Below, piece by piece: positions 1 to 8,496 of a stretch of 12,216 nucleotides of DNA. Position 1 is the stretch's first letter. The number at the start of each line of letters is the position of its first letter. The position numbers and the translations under genes are program-made. Under the pieces are notes generated by a model, which made no database searches, was not told the origin of the DNA, and saw nothing but the letters and a program-made list of their open reading frames with translations. The stretch comes from Synura sp. LO234KE (taxonomy: Eukaryota; Sar; Synurophyceae; Synurales; Mallomonadaceae): the NCBI GenBank assembly GCA_015143735.1, contig VKHC01000426.1, forward strand, positions 1 through 12,216, given 5' to 3'.

Positions 1-924
1 GTAAGCCCTCTCCTTAAACGCGGCGAAATGAACCCAACGCAGCAATCATCGAATGTATTGTTGACAGAATATCTTTATCTCCATTCAAATCCATATACAT
101 ACTTTATTTTCAATAAATAAATCCATATGACGGTTACACTTATACTATATCTAGATTGAAATGATTGTTAAGATGGTAGGATCATTTATGATATGGCGCT
201 TTGTTTCCCACACGCTTCTTATTTCCTCATCAATAACGCAACTGCCTCGGGCATAATGTTCTTTGTGAATGGTTCAGTCGCGGAGGTTACAACTTTTTGC
301 GTTACGCATTCCCCAACTCATCAACCGGTTACCGGACCAATAGCGCTCCTTCAAGCTCGTCAAGTACTTGAAGTGTTTGTGCTGCTCTATGTGTCTTCAG
401 ACACTGAATCAAATTTAATTGTTCAAATCGGAAACAAAGATGATACTCATTCCTCCAATTCATGTGGCTGTACTATCTGTTACTGAGTTCCATCTCTCTT
501 TATACAAAGTCAGGTTGCATTGTATATAGGTGTAATCATTTATCCCTCTCGCATTTGTGGACCAACCAAAAATTAGTGTAAGTATGAGTGTATGGAAACG
601 AGTTTGGTGGGAAGGTTGAGATTAATAGATCCCGTTTGATGACTTGGAGAGGATGACGGAGTGAGATAAAGGTTGTAAGGCAATTTGTGTGGAGTGCGTG
701 ACGATTAGGCTGCAGGAGAGATTATACGGACGGAGATACCGGCGAAGCGCCGTGACAAAATAGCGTGGGTGTGTTAATGTTTGGGTTGGAAAAGAATTTA
801 AAACGGATTTGAAGGAGATATTACGCGTTTTATTCCGGGTTCTCGTCGTCTTGGGTTCACCAACGTGTTTAACGGATAATAGCAAAACAGCTTTTTCATA
901 CTTATTGTCGTGAAAGTGTTTATC
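1..924. other. No confident gene; bidirectional poly(A) hexamers
   Basis: The window opens with GTAAGC, a donor-like sequence whose exon would lie outside. On the plus strand AATAAATAAA occurs at 112-121, and on the minus strand AATAAA at 108-103, so transcripts from either side could end here. Open frames at 193-486 (plus) and 622-885 (minus) lack recognisable domains or convincing splice signals. A minus-strand poly(A) site here could serve the gene whose last exon is at 925-1094, but the distance is about 800 bases. Confidence 0.4.
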
Positions 925-1094
925 TTAAGCACCACAGTGCAGCACTTTGTCGTATTCAATATATCTTTCTTTACCGACTGAGTAAGAAATATCTTTTAGG
1001 TTTTCGACAGAAATTGTTGGGCTATTGGATATTTGAGCTGTGATAGATTTCGGAGTAGTCATCGCTAGAGCCACGGATAATTCGCTAATTGAAC
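925..1094 (-). CDS. Terminal exon of an unidentified minus-strand gene
   Basis: A textbook acceptor, with a long pyrimidine tract ending ..CATATCCCCAG|GTTCAA, is followed by 55 codons and TAA. Incoming phase is 1. The peptide begins SISELSVALAMTTP, is Ser/Thr-rich in the middle (SNSPTISVENLKDIS) and ends with a charged/aromatic stretch, KERYIEYDKV, before LHCGA. No domain is recognised. An ATG 31 bases upstream of the acceptor makes the frame look like a stand-alone ORF, but the acceptor suggests that part is intron. The upstream exons were not located with confidence. Confidence 0.45.
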
Positions 1095-2258
1095 CTGGGG
1101 ATATGAGCAAAAAACAGATTTCCAAAAAAGAATTCGTATTTTCTTCCCCGAGATTGTATTGTTGGATTAAGTAGTTAACGACAGAAACGAAAACTCAAGT
1201 AGTTACACAAGAATGTAGTCAGGTCAAGCTATGCATCAACAATACATTGTCATTTGGACAGGCACATGATGGTGCATATCATTAATGATTGTTGCAGCCT
1301 TTAAATTGCAACAAGAGAATTTTGTGCTTCATGTGAAGCTTAACATACAAAATCGTATAAACGGAAACTCGCTTAGAAATTTTACCCTTTTCCACTACGC
1401 GTGGTATTTCTACTGTTCATGATCAAGAAATAGAATTACTAAATGTTCCTGCGATAAGACACAATTGATTTCTTTAAATCGATGATGAAGAACTTGTTAA
1501 CGACAGAGACTATCGGGAAAGAACGACTCTGGACGCAACATATGAATTTCGAGAAATTAATTTTTACTTTTTGCGCTAATAGCAGCTAGCTCGTTCAAAA
1601 AATGAATAAAAACGATAGAACTTGCAAGAATCACTCTGCCTGTTTAATGTCATGCAGCCAATAAAGCAAGTCATGTGATATATTGAATGAGCTACCCCAC
1701 TCCCGAGCGCCTCCTCTTCTCGTAACACACTTTCTCTTCCAACGTTTGTCAACTATCAGCACAGTAGACAATTATTTTACATCACTACAACTAACAGACC
1801 ATCTTTCGCCAAGCACCGGATTCGCCCTATTTTGAAAACTCGAAGAGTTCGCCGATTCGAATGACAACTTCCTCACCACATCTCTTTAACCAGATCATTC
1901 GTTTAGGGAAAAATCAGCTCGTGATAGCACAATGTATTGGTTTAAAGGCAGTGAGTATAAATCGAACCTTGAATTGTTGGAAACAGTATCTCAGAATGTA
2001 CATATATAGGATGGTGGCGTGCTAACCAACAGCGAAATCCCGGTGCTTGACCATTGGCAGAAGGAAGGAATGGATCGACCTCCTGGTCCAGGATTATCAC
2101 ACCAACACCACAAGATATGGAAACCGATTACAAATATACTTTAGCGACGCATTCAATCCTTTCACGTAACTGCGCAGCTGAACAACTGCAGACAGCACCT
2201 CCTCACATTCATTACTCCACCCGCACTTCTATTTCCTCAAAAACGATGACTGGCGATA

Positions 2259-2334
2259 AAATCGATAACTACTAACCACTGATCATCAAGGTCCGGCATT
2301 AAATCGATACTAACTAACCACTGATCAATCAGGG
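2259..2334 (+). repeat. Partial tandem duplication, 42-base period
   Basis: AAATCGATA followed by CTAACCACTGATCA occurs at 2259 and again at 2301. The copies differ by a few bases inside the unit, and the second copy is incomplete. About 1.8 copies are present. It is a local duplication, most likely from slippage. Confidence 0.7.
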
Positions 2335-2434
2335 AGAGGATTACAAATTGTGAACGCCGCAGACATTTCATATCCCCAGTCTTCGTTCCAATCAAATCGG
2401 TCCTATTAAGCCAAATACACATAAACGTGCCTGG

Positions 2435-2442
2435 TATAAATA
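2435..2442 (+). promoter_or_regulatory. TATA-box-like element
   Basis: The octamer TATAAATA matches the TATA consensus and sits 47 bases before an ATG at 2482. It lies in AT-rich DNA, where such matches are common by chance. The following ORF has no recognisable family, so promoter function is speculative. Confidence 0.18.
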
Positions 2443-2701
2443 CGCACCAGACTATATTAATCGCGCTTCAAATCTGCAAACATGTACTCCTATCTTAAAC
2501 AAAAGATAATTTGTGCAGGGACTTTCAAGCCAAGTCTCGCTCTCATCAATTTAGGGTTTCAAACACCTCATTCGTCTCCCGTCTACCACTCTCCTAGCTC
2601 CCCTTCGCTACTAACACACGTGCTCATGCCCTCTCTCACCGGCTCATCCACGACTGTGTCAGCCACCATTCACGTTTTTCTTCACGATGCCTGCATCCTT
2701 A

Positions 2702-3954
2702 CTCAGAGCACCTTCTGAAGCACCCGAGCAATGGGTCCGGCTTCGTGACTTTGTCTGTGGATTGCAGTTTGGCGAATCGATTCGCGATCGAGGCAGTGCT
2801 GGAAGTAGCCGCGGTTGCTTGGCGATAGGCTGGTATACCGACCCTTGCGTTTGTTTCTGGTCATAACTTTCGCTTGGCTCTGATACGGTGACGCACGTCT
2901 GGCAGCAGAGACCGATACAGACGGCGAATTCGTTGTTGGAGTTTGATTGATATTCATATTCGCAAATGCGCGCGAAGTGCCGTATCTGATGCCGTAGGTT
3001 TATTGTGCTTATATGCGGTGACGCCTGGTGACTGAACGCAGACGTTGCGGTCACAGAATAAATTGGAGAGTGAAGAGCCACGGAGTCGGAGATGGGTTCA
3101 CACCAATGCTAGAACTATCCGTCAGGGAGAGTCGACATGCAAAGAAACGCGAGGTAGTATACACGCGCTCGCTCTCCTGCTCTAACGACCACTCCTCCTC
3201 GTCGTTCCAGCATTCGATTGTATTTCTGCGCACCATCCCAGATCCACATGGCTTACTGCTGGGCACCATCCGCCCCAGTTTCGAGGCTGGAACGGACGTG
3301 TATGTGCGCTCGGTTTCTCTCACATTACTCTGATAGTCCATGTCATCCTGACGTGGCTGGACCCTCGCGTCTACTGCCCACATGTTATGATGTGCTGCCA
3401 ACTGCCATTTCCTCGTGAAGGCTACCACCGTTGTCTGCCGCATGGGTTGGATGTGCGTTGCGCGGGTTCTGATGACGACTATGAATGAACCCCGCTACCG
3501 CTTGGTCCCACGCTACCCCCACCTCCGCTATCCGTACTACCACTACGGTTAAATAACCAGTGCGGGAGACTGGGTGTTCTAGTAATTCTATCCGACGTAG
3601 CCCGCCGACTCGGTACCAACCTCACTCCTCTCTCGGGCACGGCTGTTCCCATGTGGAAGTACGGGATTTACGTGACTTCCAGAATACGTGGGCGAGAATG
3701 GAGGAGACCGAGCGGGTAGCTCCCCACGTGGTATGTTGGAATAAGGCGGAGAACTCGGGAAAGCCATGGCCACGGGCTTGGGCCCAACGACGGAACTTCA
3801 AGGTCCCCGGCATAAGCCGTTGGATATCCGGTTACAGGAGGGGATACGGCTGCTGGTGTTGACTTGGAACGGAGAACAACAGGTGGTCTTCCGTAGTAAG
3901 GAGAGGTGCCGTCTGTGCTTCCACTCCTGCCGCCTTGACTGTTGTTTCCATTTA
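2702..3954 (-). other. Coding-like low-complexity region in shifting frames downstream of the RRM gene
   Basis: Reading on past the exon 7 stop, the minus strand keeps giving Ser/Gly/Pro/Tyr-rich peptides, but in different frames. At 3958-3780 there is NGNNSQGGRSGSTDGTSPYY. At about 3770-3670 there is AFPSSPPYSN..SPPFSPTYSGS. At about 3669-3482 there is HMGTAVPERG..GSTDSGGGGSVGPSGSG. Near the end (2842-2702) a frame reads VGIPAYRQATAATSSTASIA and stops at TAA. Either there are more very short introns, or single-base indels (assembly error or decay), or several frames are open by chance because the region is GC-rich. I cannot choose a single model. The plus-strand frames here look like shadows. 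Confidence 0.4.
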
Positions 3955-4337
3955 TCATGAATGATCACATAGCCCTGAGGTCATGCCTGGGAAATACTGC
4001 CCTGTGGGATATATGCGGTGAAGTATTTCCAAACGTTTCCAAGGGACGCGACCATGATGTACCCGCCGGGAAGTACAGTACTTGTGGAAAGGTTGAGTGA
4101 CGATATTGAGGTTGGTCGGGGGTACAACTGCATGGCGAACGGGAGATTGTTGACGAGTGTGCACAAAGGAAGGCGGGACGTACTGCACGGGTTCCTCTGC
4201 TGGTCCACCTCTCCATGACACGTCTGTTGGCTGCTGTGGAATACCACCTGCTGGCGAGTGGTACGGAAACCATGAGGTGTGTCCTGAAGCTGGATTATCC
4301 GTTTGTCTCTGGTAGTTGCTGTCTGTTCGGTCACCTC
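3955..4337 (-). CDS. Exon 7 of the RRM gene: low-complexity C-terminal tail
   Basis: This is the presumed terminal exon, after the acceptor ..GTACGTGTGTAG|GAGGTG. In the phase given by the exon 6 donor at 4785 it reads 126 residues to TGA. The tail is rich in Pro, Gln, Ser, Tyr and His (for example YHSPAGGIPQQP, EPVQYVPPSF, YPTGQYFPGM). Such tails in hnRNP-type proteins support self-association in nuclear granules; that role is inferred here. All three minus frames are open over much of the exon, so the frame choice rests on composition and phase, and the true end may lie further downstream. Confidence 0.55.
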
Positions 4338-6636
4338 CTACACACGTACAGTTTCAGAGCAGAGATGAGCCTAGCACATTTTTTATTGAATATAAATCAA
4401 TATAAATGTTATACTGGATGAGCGAACTCGTAGTGATTGTAATCAACACAACTGCCTATCAATTATGATGATGAACGTTTGAGAGGAGAAGGTAACGGTC
4501 GCCGTGCAGTATCGTAAGCGACAATCGCCAGCGACCCTTACTCATCTCCGAAACCGCTAGAGCGTTTTCTGTCCCTCTCCAAGATCGCCCTTCCCTTTCA
4601 ACCGCATCTGTACCAAGACAACTTGAAGAGTTATGTTCGCTCTACACTCTACACCCATCATTAGCATTTTCAACTCTACGCCAACTTACAGCGTACACCT
4701 CGTACTCCCCATCGTTGCCTGAAACCCTTCTAAACATGTCGTGTATATCCTCCCCCCCTATCAGGCGAACCAGATCTGTCGTACCTGACACTTGACTTCG
4801 TAACGGATGACGCTTCAAGTTGTCGCTCTCTTCCACACGGAAGCGCACGTTGTCTATGACGTAGTCCTTCATCGACACAGTGGACCGCAGAGCAGCGCGG
4901 ATCCCTTCAACGGTGTTACAAAACCCCACGAATCCCCAACCTACACTCGCGTCTGCGTCCTGCAGGTGGAGGGTGGGGGCAAATTGGTAGCGAAGGAGTC
5001 AACAATAAGTGAAGCAATAAGGTGTTCGTAGGTGTGGGATAAAGCGCCCACTACGCGGGTGGGCCGAGTCGTATCCAACACAGTGCACTAGGCTATAATA
5101 AAGAAGCACGGGGGAATGAGAAACTACGGGTTCGTCGGCATCGGACTCGATAATTCCAGATGTGAGGTGCACCGTATATAATACAAGGACAGAGGGAGGA
5201 TTGTTGCATCTATACAGCACAGCATATGTACATTGACATCTCCTCATGGGTACTGCCGTAATGTTGTGTTACCGAGGAAATAGACGAACGCGTAAATGAA
5301 GTAAGTCATGACACAGGCTATGACACACTGACGTACTCTGCTGCGGTCTTTCACAATGACATCGTTGATCTGACTTTCCGTGGCATTGGGGTCGAACAAG
5401 ACTTGATTGAAGATTCTCCTTATTTCAACCTCGGGCAGTCCTCGAGGACGAGAATGAAACTGCGGACGAAACACATTATAGTTAAGTTAATATGCACCAC
5501 AAATTTCATAATGTAAAAGTCCCCGGTACATCTTTGTCCACATATATTACTGACACCAGAATCCTCAATATAAGCACGATCATAAAATTCCAAAAGTTGC
5601 TTACGTGTCAACTACCTTTTACCTTGTAAGAGTATTTGAAATGAACAGACACAACCGAGGCGTTTGCAGATCGATCTACCAGTCTTGACCGGCCCGGGAA
5701 GGAATCAAACCAGTAAATGTGTAGAGCAAATCCCTCTACTTCTCGACCATCCAGCTCCGCCTTGGCCCGCTCTGCGTCAAATCTATGCTTGTACTCTATA
5801 ATCAATACGTGGTGGCTCGGCTCCACTAATTGCAGATTTGTCGAACCGAGAGGAAATTTATATCAATTTTACGGATTTGTTGCGAAGAGGGCGCGAGGGA
5901 AAGGGTGTGCGAAATAGGCAGGTTTTTCTTATACAGTCATAAGCAAAATGCACATTTCATGATGAATAGACTTACACTCTTGAACATCAGTCACGGACTC
6001 TATCAACTCTCCGAATTCTCTAAATAAAGCGATAAAGACAGATCTATCCATTGTTGCTCGTATATTTTCTGGAACGGAACATTACATTTCATAATATTTA
6101 GCCGTGATGTAATCGTAACGTATTCAGGTAACCTCACCTACAACTAACTTGGCTTTTTTCTGAGCTTTATTTGCTATCAAATTTCTCCCGTTAAAGGGAA
6201 AATTATTAAGTTTAACGATACAACTAGACGCAGCTTCCGGAGATTTTAGACGTACAAATCCATATCCTAATTTATTAAAGGTAGGTAGGTCATACACGCA
6301 TGCAAGACAAGTCAGTACGTTAAATATTACCGAGATTGCCTCCCGACGTATGGGATCTTTTTATTTTCACATCAACGATCTGATGAACATACAAAACAAC
6401 ATACACAAAAGACGATAAGAGAAAAATACTTCACAGTTTTATTTATGAAAGCAAATACTCATGGCGTAAGAGAGCACCTGTCCTTTATCATCGCCACAGA
6501 AAACCCTCCCTCGAACTAAATCTCTAAGAGAATTTTCATCGGTATTCGGCAATAAATTTCCTATGAAGATGTCACAATTGTCACAGCCGGCTGACTGGGA
6601 CGATCTATGAGATCTCGTAGCGCTGCTTATAGCCAT
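3955..6636 (-). CDS. Three-RRM hnRNP-type RNA-binding protein, seven-exon gene
   Basis: Seven exons (6636-6459, 6266-6138, 6068-5976, 5825-5623, 5459-5337, 4959-4785, 4337-3955) splice with phases 1,1,1,0,0,1 into a 427-residue open frame. RRM1 spans about residues 22-95, with RNP2 DIFIGNL and RNP1 RYGFVRL. RRM2 spans about 99-172, with LVVENI, helix RSVFIALFREFG, strand HVLIIEY and helix DAERAKAELDG. RRM3 spans about 190-286, with VVSVHF, INDVIVKD, GWGFVGF and NVRFRVEE. Residues 301-427 form a Pro/Gln/Ser/Tyr/His-rich tail. Proteins of this build bind single-stranded RNA and act in nuclear processing, export or translational control. RRM1 and RRM2 are almost directly joined, as in RBM4/RBM14 and DBHS proteins, but the third RRM and overall divergence prevent naming it. 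The start is the first ATG before RRM1. The frame stays open about 15 codons further up, so an upstream exon is possible. The 3' end is the least certain part. Confidence 0.78.
4785..4959 (-). CDS. Exon 6 of the RRM gene: second half of RRM3
   Basis: The acceptor is very strong (CCCTCCACCTGCAG|GACGCA). The exon encodes RNP1 of RRM3 (GWGFVGF), helix 2 (TVEGIRAALRS) and strand 4 (YVIDNVRFRVEES), then a basic tail. The preferred donor is TCAG|GTACGAC (phase 1), because it puts exon 7 in the Pro/Gln-rich frame. An alternative donor, TACGCT|GTAAGT, ending at 4690 is closer to consensus, adds about 31 residues and gives a different tail frame. Both may be used. Confidence 0.78.
5337..5459 (-). CDS. 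Exon 5 of the RRM gene: RRM3 helix 1 and strand 2
   Basis: A pyrimidine-rich acceptor (TTTCGTCCGCAG|TTTCAT) and the donor AGCAGA|GTACGT bound 41 complete codons. The exon encodes an unusually long loop (HSRPRG), helix 1 (LPEVEIRRIFNQV), an acidic/Asn loop and strand 2 (INDVIVKD). Read-through past the donor gives a hydrophobic stretch that looks like a membrane segment. The splice to exon 6 replaces it with a proper RNP1, so that stretch is treated as intron. Confidence 0.72.
5623..5825 (-). CDS. Exon 4 of the RRM gene: second half of RRM2 and first strand of RRM3
   Basis: The exon begins after TTAG and runs to AAG|GTAAAAG. It encodes RRM2 strand 3 (HVLIIEYK, a divergent RNP1 in which the usual aromatics are replaced by I/I/Y), helix 2 (FDAERAKAELDG) and strand 4 (EGFALHIYW). 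A roughly 17-residue linker follows, then VVSVHF, read as strand 1 of RRM3. The exon is 203 bases and ends in phase 0. In-frame read-through meets TGA within five codons, so a splice near the end is required. Confidence 0.8.
5976..6068 (-). CDS. Exon 3 of the RRM gene: RRM2 helix 1 and strand 2
   Basis: The acceptor TTCCGTTCCAG|AAAATA and the strong donor GAGT|GTAAGTC delimit 93 bases. With the preceding G the exon completes LVVENI (RNP2 of RRM2). It then encodes DRSVFIALFREFGELIES, the classic amphipathic first helix and second strand of an RRM. The intron before it is only 69 bases. Phases are 1 in and 1 out. Confidence 0.83.
6138..6266 (-). CDS. Exon 2 of the RRM gene: second half of RRM1 and start of RRM2
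   Basis: The acceptor ..AAATTAG|GATATGG and the donor GTAG|GTGAGG bound 129 bases. The translation gives RNP1 (RYGFVRL with the split Arg codon), helix 2 (SPEAASSCIVKLNN), strand 4 (FNGRNLIANKA), then a very short basic linker and the first strand of RRM2 (KLVV). There is no ATG in frame. The RRM topology is unmistakable when read with exon 1. Incoming and outgoing phases are both 1. Confidence 0.85.
6438..6458 (-). promoter_or_regulatory. In-frame stop overlapping AATAAA just inside intron 1 of the RRM gene
   Basis: If the exon 1 donor is skipped, translation adds six codons and ends at TAA (6441-6439). That stop lies inside the hexamer AATAAA (6443-6438). The layout could support intronic polyadenylation giving a truncated protein with half an RRM. 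The hexamer is seen directly. Its use is inference, and no clear downstream GU-rich element was established. Confidence 0.3.
6459..6636 (-). CDS. Exon 1 of the RRM gene: N-terminus and first half of RRM1
   Basis: The exon encodes a short Ser/Arg-rich leader and then RRM1 strand 1 (DIFIGNL, the RNP2 signature), helix 1 (ENSLRDLV) and strand 2 (GQVLSYAM). The donor ATGA|GTATTT leaves phase 1. Using it, rather than reading on to a TAA 18 bases further, joins strand 2 directly to RNP1 in exon 2. A competing donor, CAG|GTGCTC, 20 bases earlier has the wrong phase. The ATG has a weak context (T at -3, G at +4). The frame is open upstream as far as a TAA at about 6685, so the true exon may be longer. 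Confidence 0.75.
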
Positions 6637-7296
6637 CAACCCCCTAATATATTGCTTAAAAGTTCTCTGTTTAATACGAACTTAATCAAACAAGTCTAAA
6701 AGTAGTAACAACTAACAACAGCAACATTTCTGACACAGTAGGGTTATTTCGTCCGCTGACAACAGCGACTTCCCAGGATTCCTGTTTCTGATTGATGGCT
6801 TCAATTTCCTGCTGCATACAGTGCACATGCAGCCTATGCAGTTTAATTTTAAGTTTCAATTTTAAAATTTGGCAATCTACTGAGGAAAACAAGTATAGTT
6901 TTTAAGCTTTAAGTGCAAAATTGAGTAGTCAACTGGGGGCACTAATAAGTTTAGTTCCCGGATAGAGTTGAAACTTATATTTTTTTCCATCGCACATCCT
7001 CACATTCCTGGGGGAGTTTTAAAGAGGAAGGCTCCAAAAAGTTACATCAAGTTTCACAGTGTGACAAATTTTCTCTTCAGAAGTTTTTTATCTATTGAAT
7101 ACAACACTCCAAGTGATGGATGAATAGTAGTTTCGAAGTTTTGTTTCATTTTCCGTAAACGTGGATAAAAAGAATTCTGCAGCTATCGATATTAACATAA
7201 ACAAATTATAAATCAGTATAATGGATGGTTGATATGATTGTCAGGATTATTTACCAATAAAGCCACTGCCAGAGTTACATCACCAGAGACTTCGTG
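6637..7296. other. Upstream of the RRM gene; no confident exon
   Basis: The minus strand at 6892-6686 has an open frame with a Lys/Leu-rich start and the helical stretch CMQQEIEAINQKQESWEVAV. It could be a 5' exon of the RRM gene, but no good donor/acceptor pair links it to exon 1. Promoter motifs could not be identified. The remainder is AT-rich and featureless. Confidence 0.3.
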
Positions 7297-7324
7297 TTTT
7301 TTTTTTGTTTTTTTGTTTTTTTTT
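7297..7324 (-). repeat. T-rich tract: possible poly(A) tail of a minus-strand retroposon
   Basis: The plus strand reads T10-G-T7-G-T9. On the minus strand this is an interrupted A-tract of 28 bases. Such a tract typically marks the 3' end of a non-LTR retroposon, whose body would then lie at higher coordinates, about 7330-8160. No clear flanking target-site duplication was found by eye. Confidence 0.45.
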
Positions 7325-7430
7325 AATGTATCTAAGAGAAAATGATAATTCTGTAATACTTAGCACAATCTTCGATATTGCTCCCCGAAATCTCCTGAAT
7401 CATACGATGGTAAAAACTTGATGGGAGGTC

Positions 7431-7521
7431 ATGCGATTAACATATGCAGGAGACCGGAATCGAAGGGCACAGGAATTGGTTTGGCGGGAGCAGGAGAGGC
7501 TAGGATGGACGACTGTTCGAG
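7431..7521 (+). CDS. Possible plus-strand first exon with a strong donor
   Basis: An ATG opens 30 codons ending at CGAG|GTGAGC, a near-consensus donor. The peptide is charged and helical in character (DRNRRAQELVWREQERLGW). No following exon could be confirmed: the nearest acceptor, GGTGGCAG at about 7580, leads to a stop in 15 codons. It lies next to retroposon-like sequence, so it may be the remnant of an element-encoded protein. Confidence 0.2.
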
Positions 7522-8061
7522 GTGAGCGATGAGAAAGGGTTTAGATATTGAAACGCACGATGGACTTCTACCTTGGTGGCAGTTAACTCGAAAGAAGAAC
7601 AGTCATGGAAAACAACCCGGCGAGGTTGATCGCCCTGTTAAAGTGACTAGCATAAGGGGCGTTGCACTCGCATGCTGCATTGCATCGGCGCATAAAAGTC
7701 CTGGGTAGCCACGGGATTACGAAAAGTCGTTGGTTGAGGGGGGAGTGAGATGGAAAGATATATATTGCCTCTTTGCCACAAGCCTTCGAAGCGAGATTCG
7801 ATTGAAGGATATCTGCGACTATTCTACATCCGATATTGCGAGAAAGTCGTTCCAAGTGAAATGCTACTTCCGTTTCAAAAGACGGGGAATTGCATTACTC
7901 ATTGGAAAGTTAACGGTGTCCAGCGCCTTGTCCACAACAAGGAAGGGCTTGTGACTTTCTTTCAATAGTAATACTGGAGGTCAATGGCGTTCACGCCGTG
8001 CTATGAGGAAACCAGCCGCCCGCTGGATCCACTGATATCTCGAGTAATGGCGTAATGTGAC

Positions 8062-8112
8062 GCTTCCGTTGGAAGCTTATGTGCTTTGATTTAAACTGAT
8101 GTGCTTCCGTTG
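8062..8112 (+). repeat. GCTTCCGTTG direct repeat with embedded hairpin
   Basis: The decamer GCTTCCGTTG occurs at 8062-8071 and 8103-8112, a 41-base offset. The first copy is part of a perfect hairpin: GCTTCC, GTT loop, GGAAGC (8062-8076). Related GGAAGC and GTGCTT words recur nearby. It looks like a small duplicated, palindromic segment. Confidence 0.6.
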
Positions 8113-8364
8113 CTTTATGATGGAAGGGAAGCTTTGAAAGCCGAAACATTCCTCAGTAGCAGGTTGGAATAGATTCTCCAGTGAGAACTTTTCAACTTCC
8201 AATCGCTAGTCTTGATTTGTTGCACAGTTGAGAGTTGTTGAAGCGATCAATTACGTTAAATTAATTACATGCCTTCGCTTTAACCACAGCGGTTTAGATG
8301 GTTAGTAATGTCTTGACGAATATTTTACAACCGGGGAGAATGATCATGCAACATAAAGACTTAC

Positions 8365-8496
8365 CTTGAAGGAGGATGTTGAGGATAACAGCAAATAAAG
8401 TTTTCCCGAAGAATATCTTATCGTTGATTAGAGTGGGTAGAAGAAAAGTCCGAATCTGTTGGGTTTCGCAAATGTACTTCACTTCTTCCGGAAAAT
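8365..8496 (-). CDS. Exon C, probably of the same gene as exons A and B
   Basis: The exon is bounded by AACTATAAG|ATTTTC and a perfect donor, TTCAAG|GTAAGTC. It holds 43 codons in phase 1, so exon B's last G plus AT makes Asp. The peptide starts FPEEVKYICETQQIRTF and ends with a hydrophobic stretch, FFGKTLFAVILNILLQ. That stretch could be a membrane helix or a buried repeat helix. The intron from exon B would be about 2.7 kb, much longer than others here, so the link rests on strand, order and phase only. No following exon was found at lower coordinates. Confidence 0.55.

Larger units (their letters stand above)
1095..2701. other. Intergenic or intronic sequence without a confident gene
   Basis: The left half should be intron of the gene ending at 925. 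Short open stretches on the minus strand (about 1580-1455 and 1765-1630) look weakly coding, but their phases do not connect to the exon at 1094. On the plus strand a TATAAATA box (2435-2442) precedes an ATG at 2482 with 78 open codons of undistinguished Ser/Pro-rich sequence. A 42-base partial tandem duplication lies at 2259-2334. Nothing else is recognised. Confidence 0.4.
7330..8170 (-). mobile_element. Possible degenerate retroposon body
   Basis: This moderately GC-rich block ends, on the minus strand, at the A-tract at 7324-7297. It contains several overlapping open frames on both strands (7583-7855 minus, 7730-7968 plus) that are too degenerate to assign. No reverse transcriptase or endonuclease motif could be recognised, so this rests on the tail and on composition. 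It is equally possible that it is ordinary intron or intergenic DNA beside a simple repeat. Confidence 0.22.

Noticed and set aside
193-486. 97-codon plus-strand ORF
   Set aside because: No signal peptide, domain or splice context. The minus strand is also partly open here, and the residue pattern is not distinctive, so I do not call a gene.
3028-3443. Long overlapping ORFs on both strands (101, 130 and 140 residues)
   Set aside because: GC-rich sequence leaves several frames open at once; none shows a domain. They are treated only as part of the unresolved low-complexity region.
5250-5336. Hydrophobic stretch after exon 5, resembling a membrane helix
   Set aside because: It arises by reading past the AGA|GTACGT donor; splicing there joins strand 2 to a proper RNP1 in exon 6.
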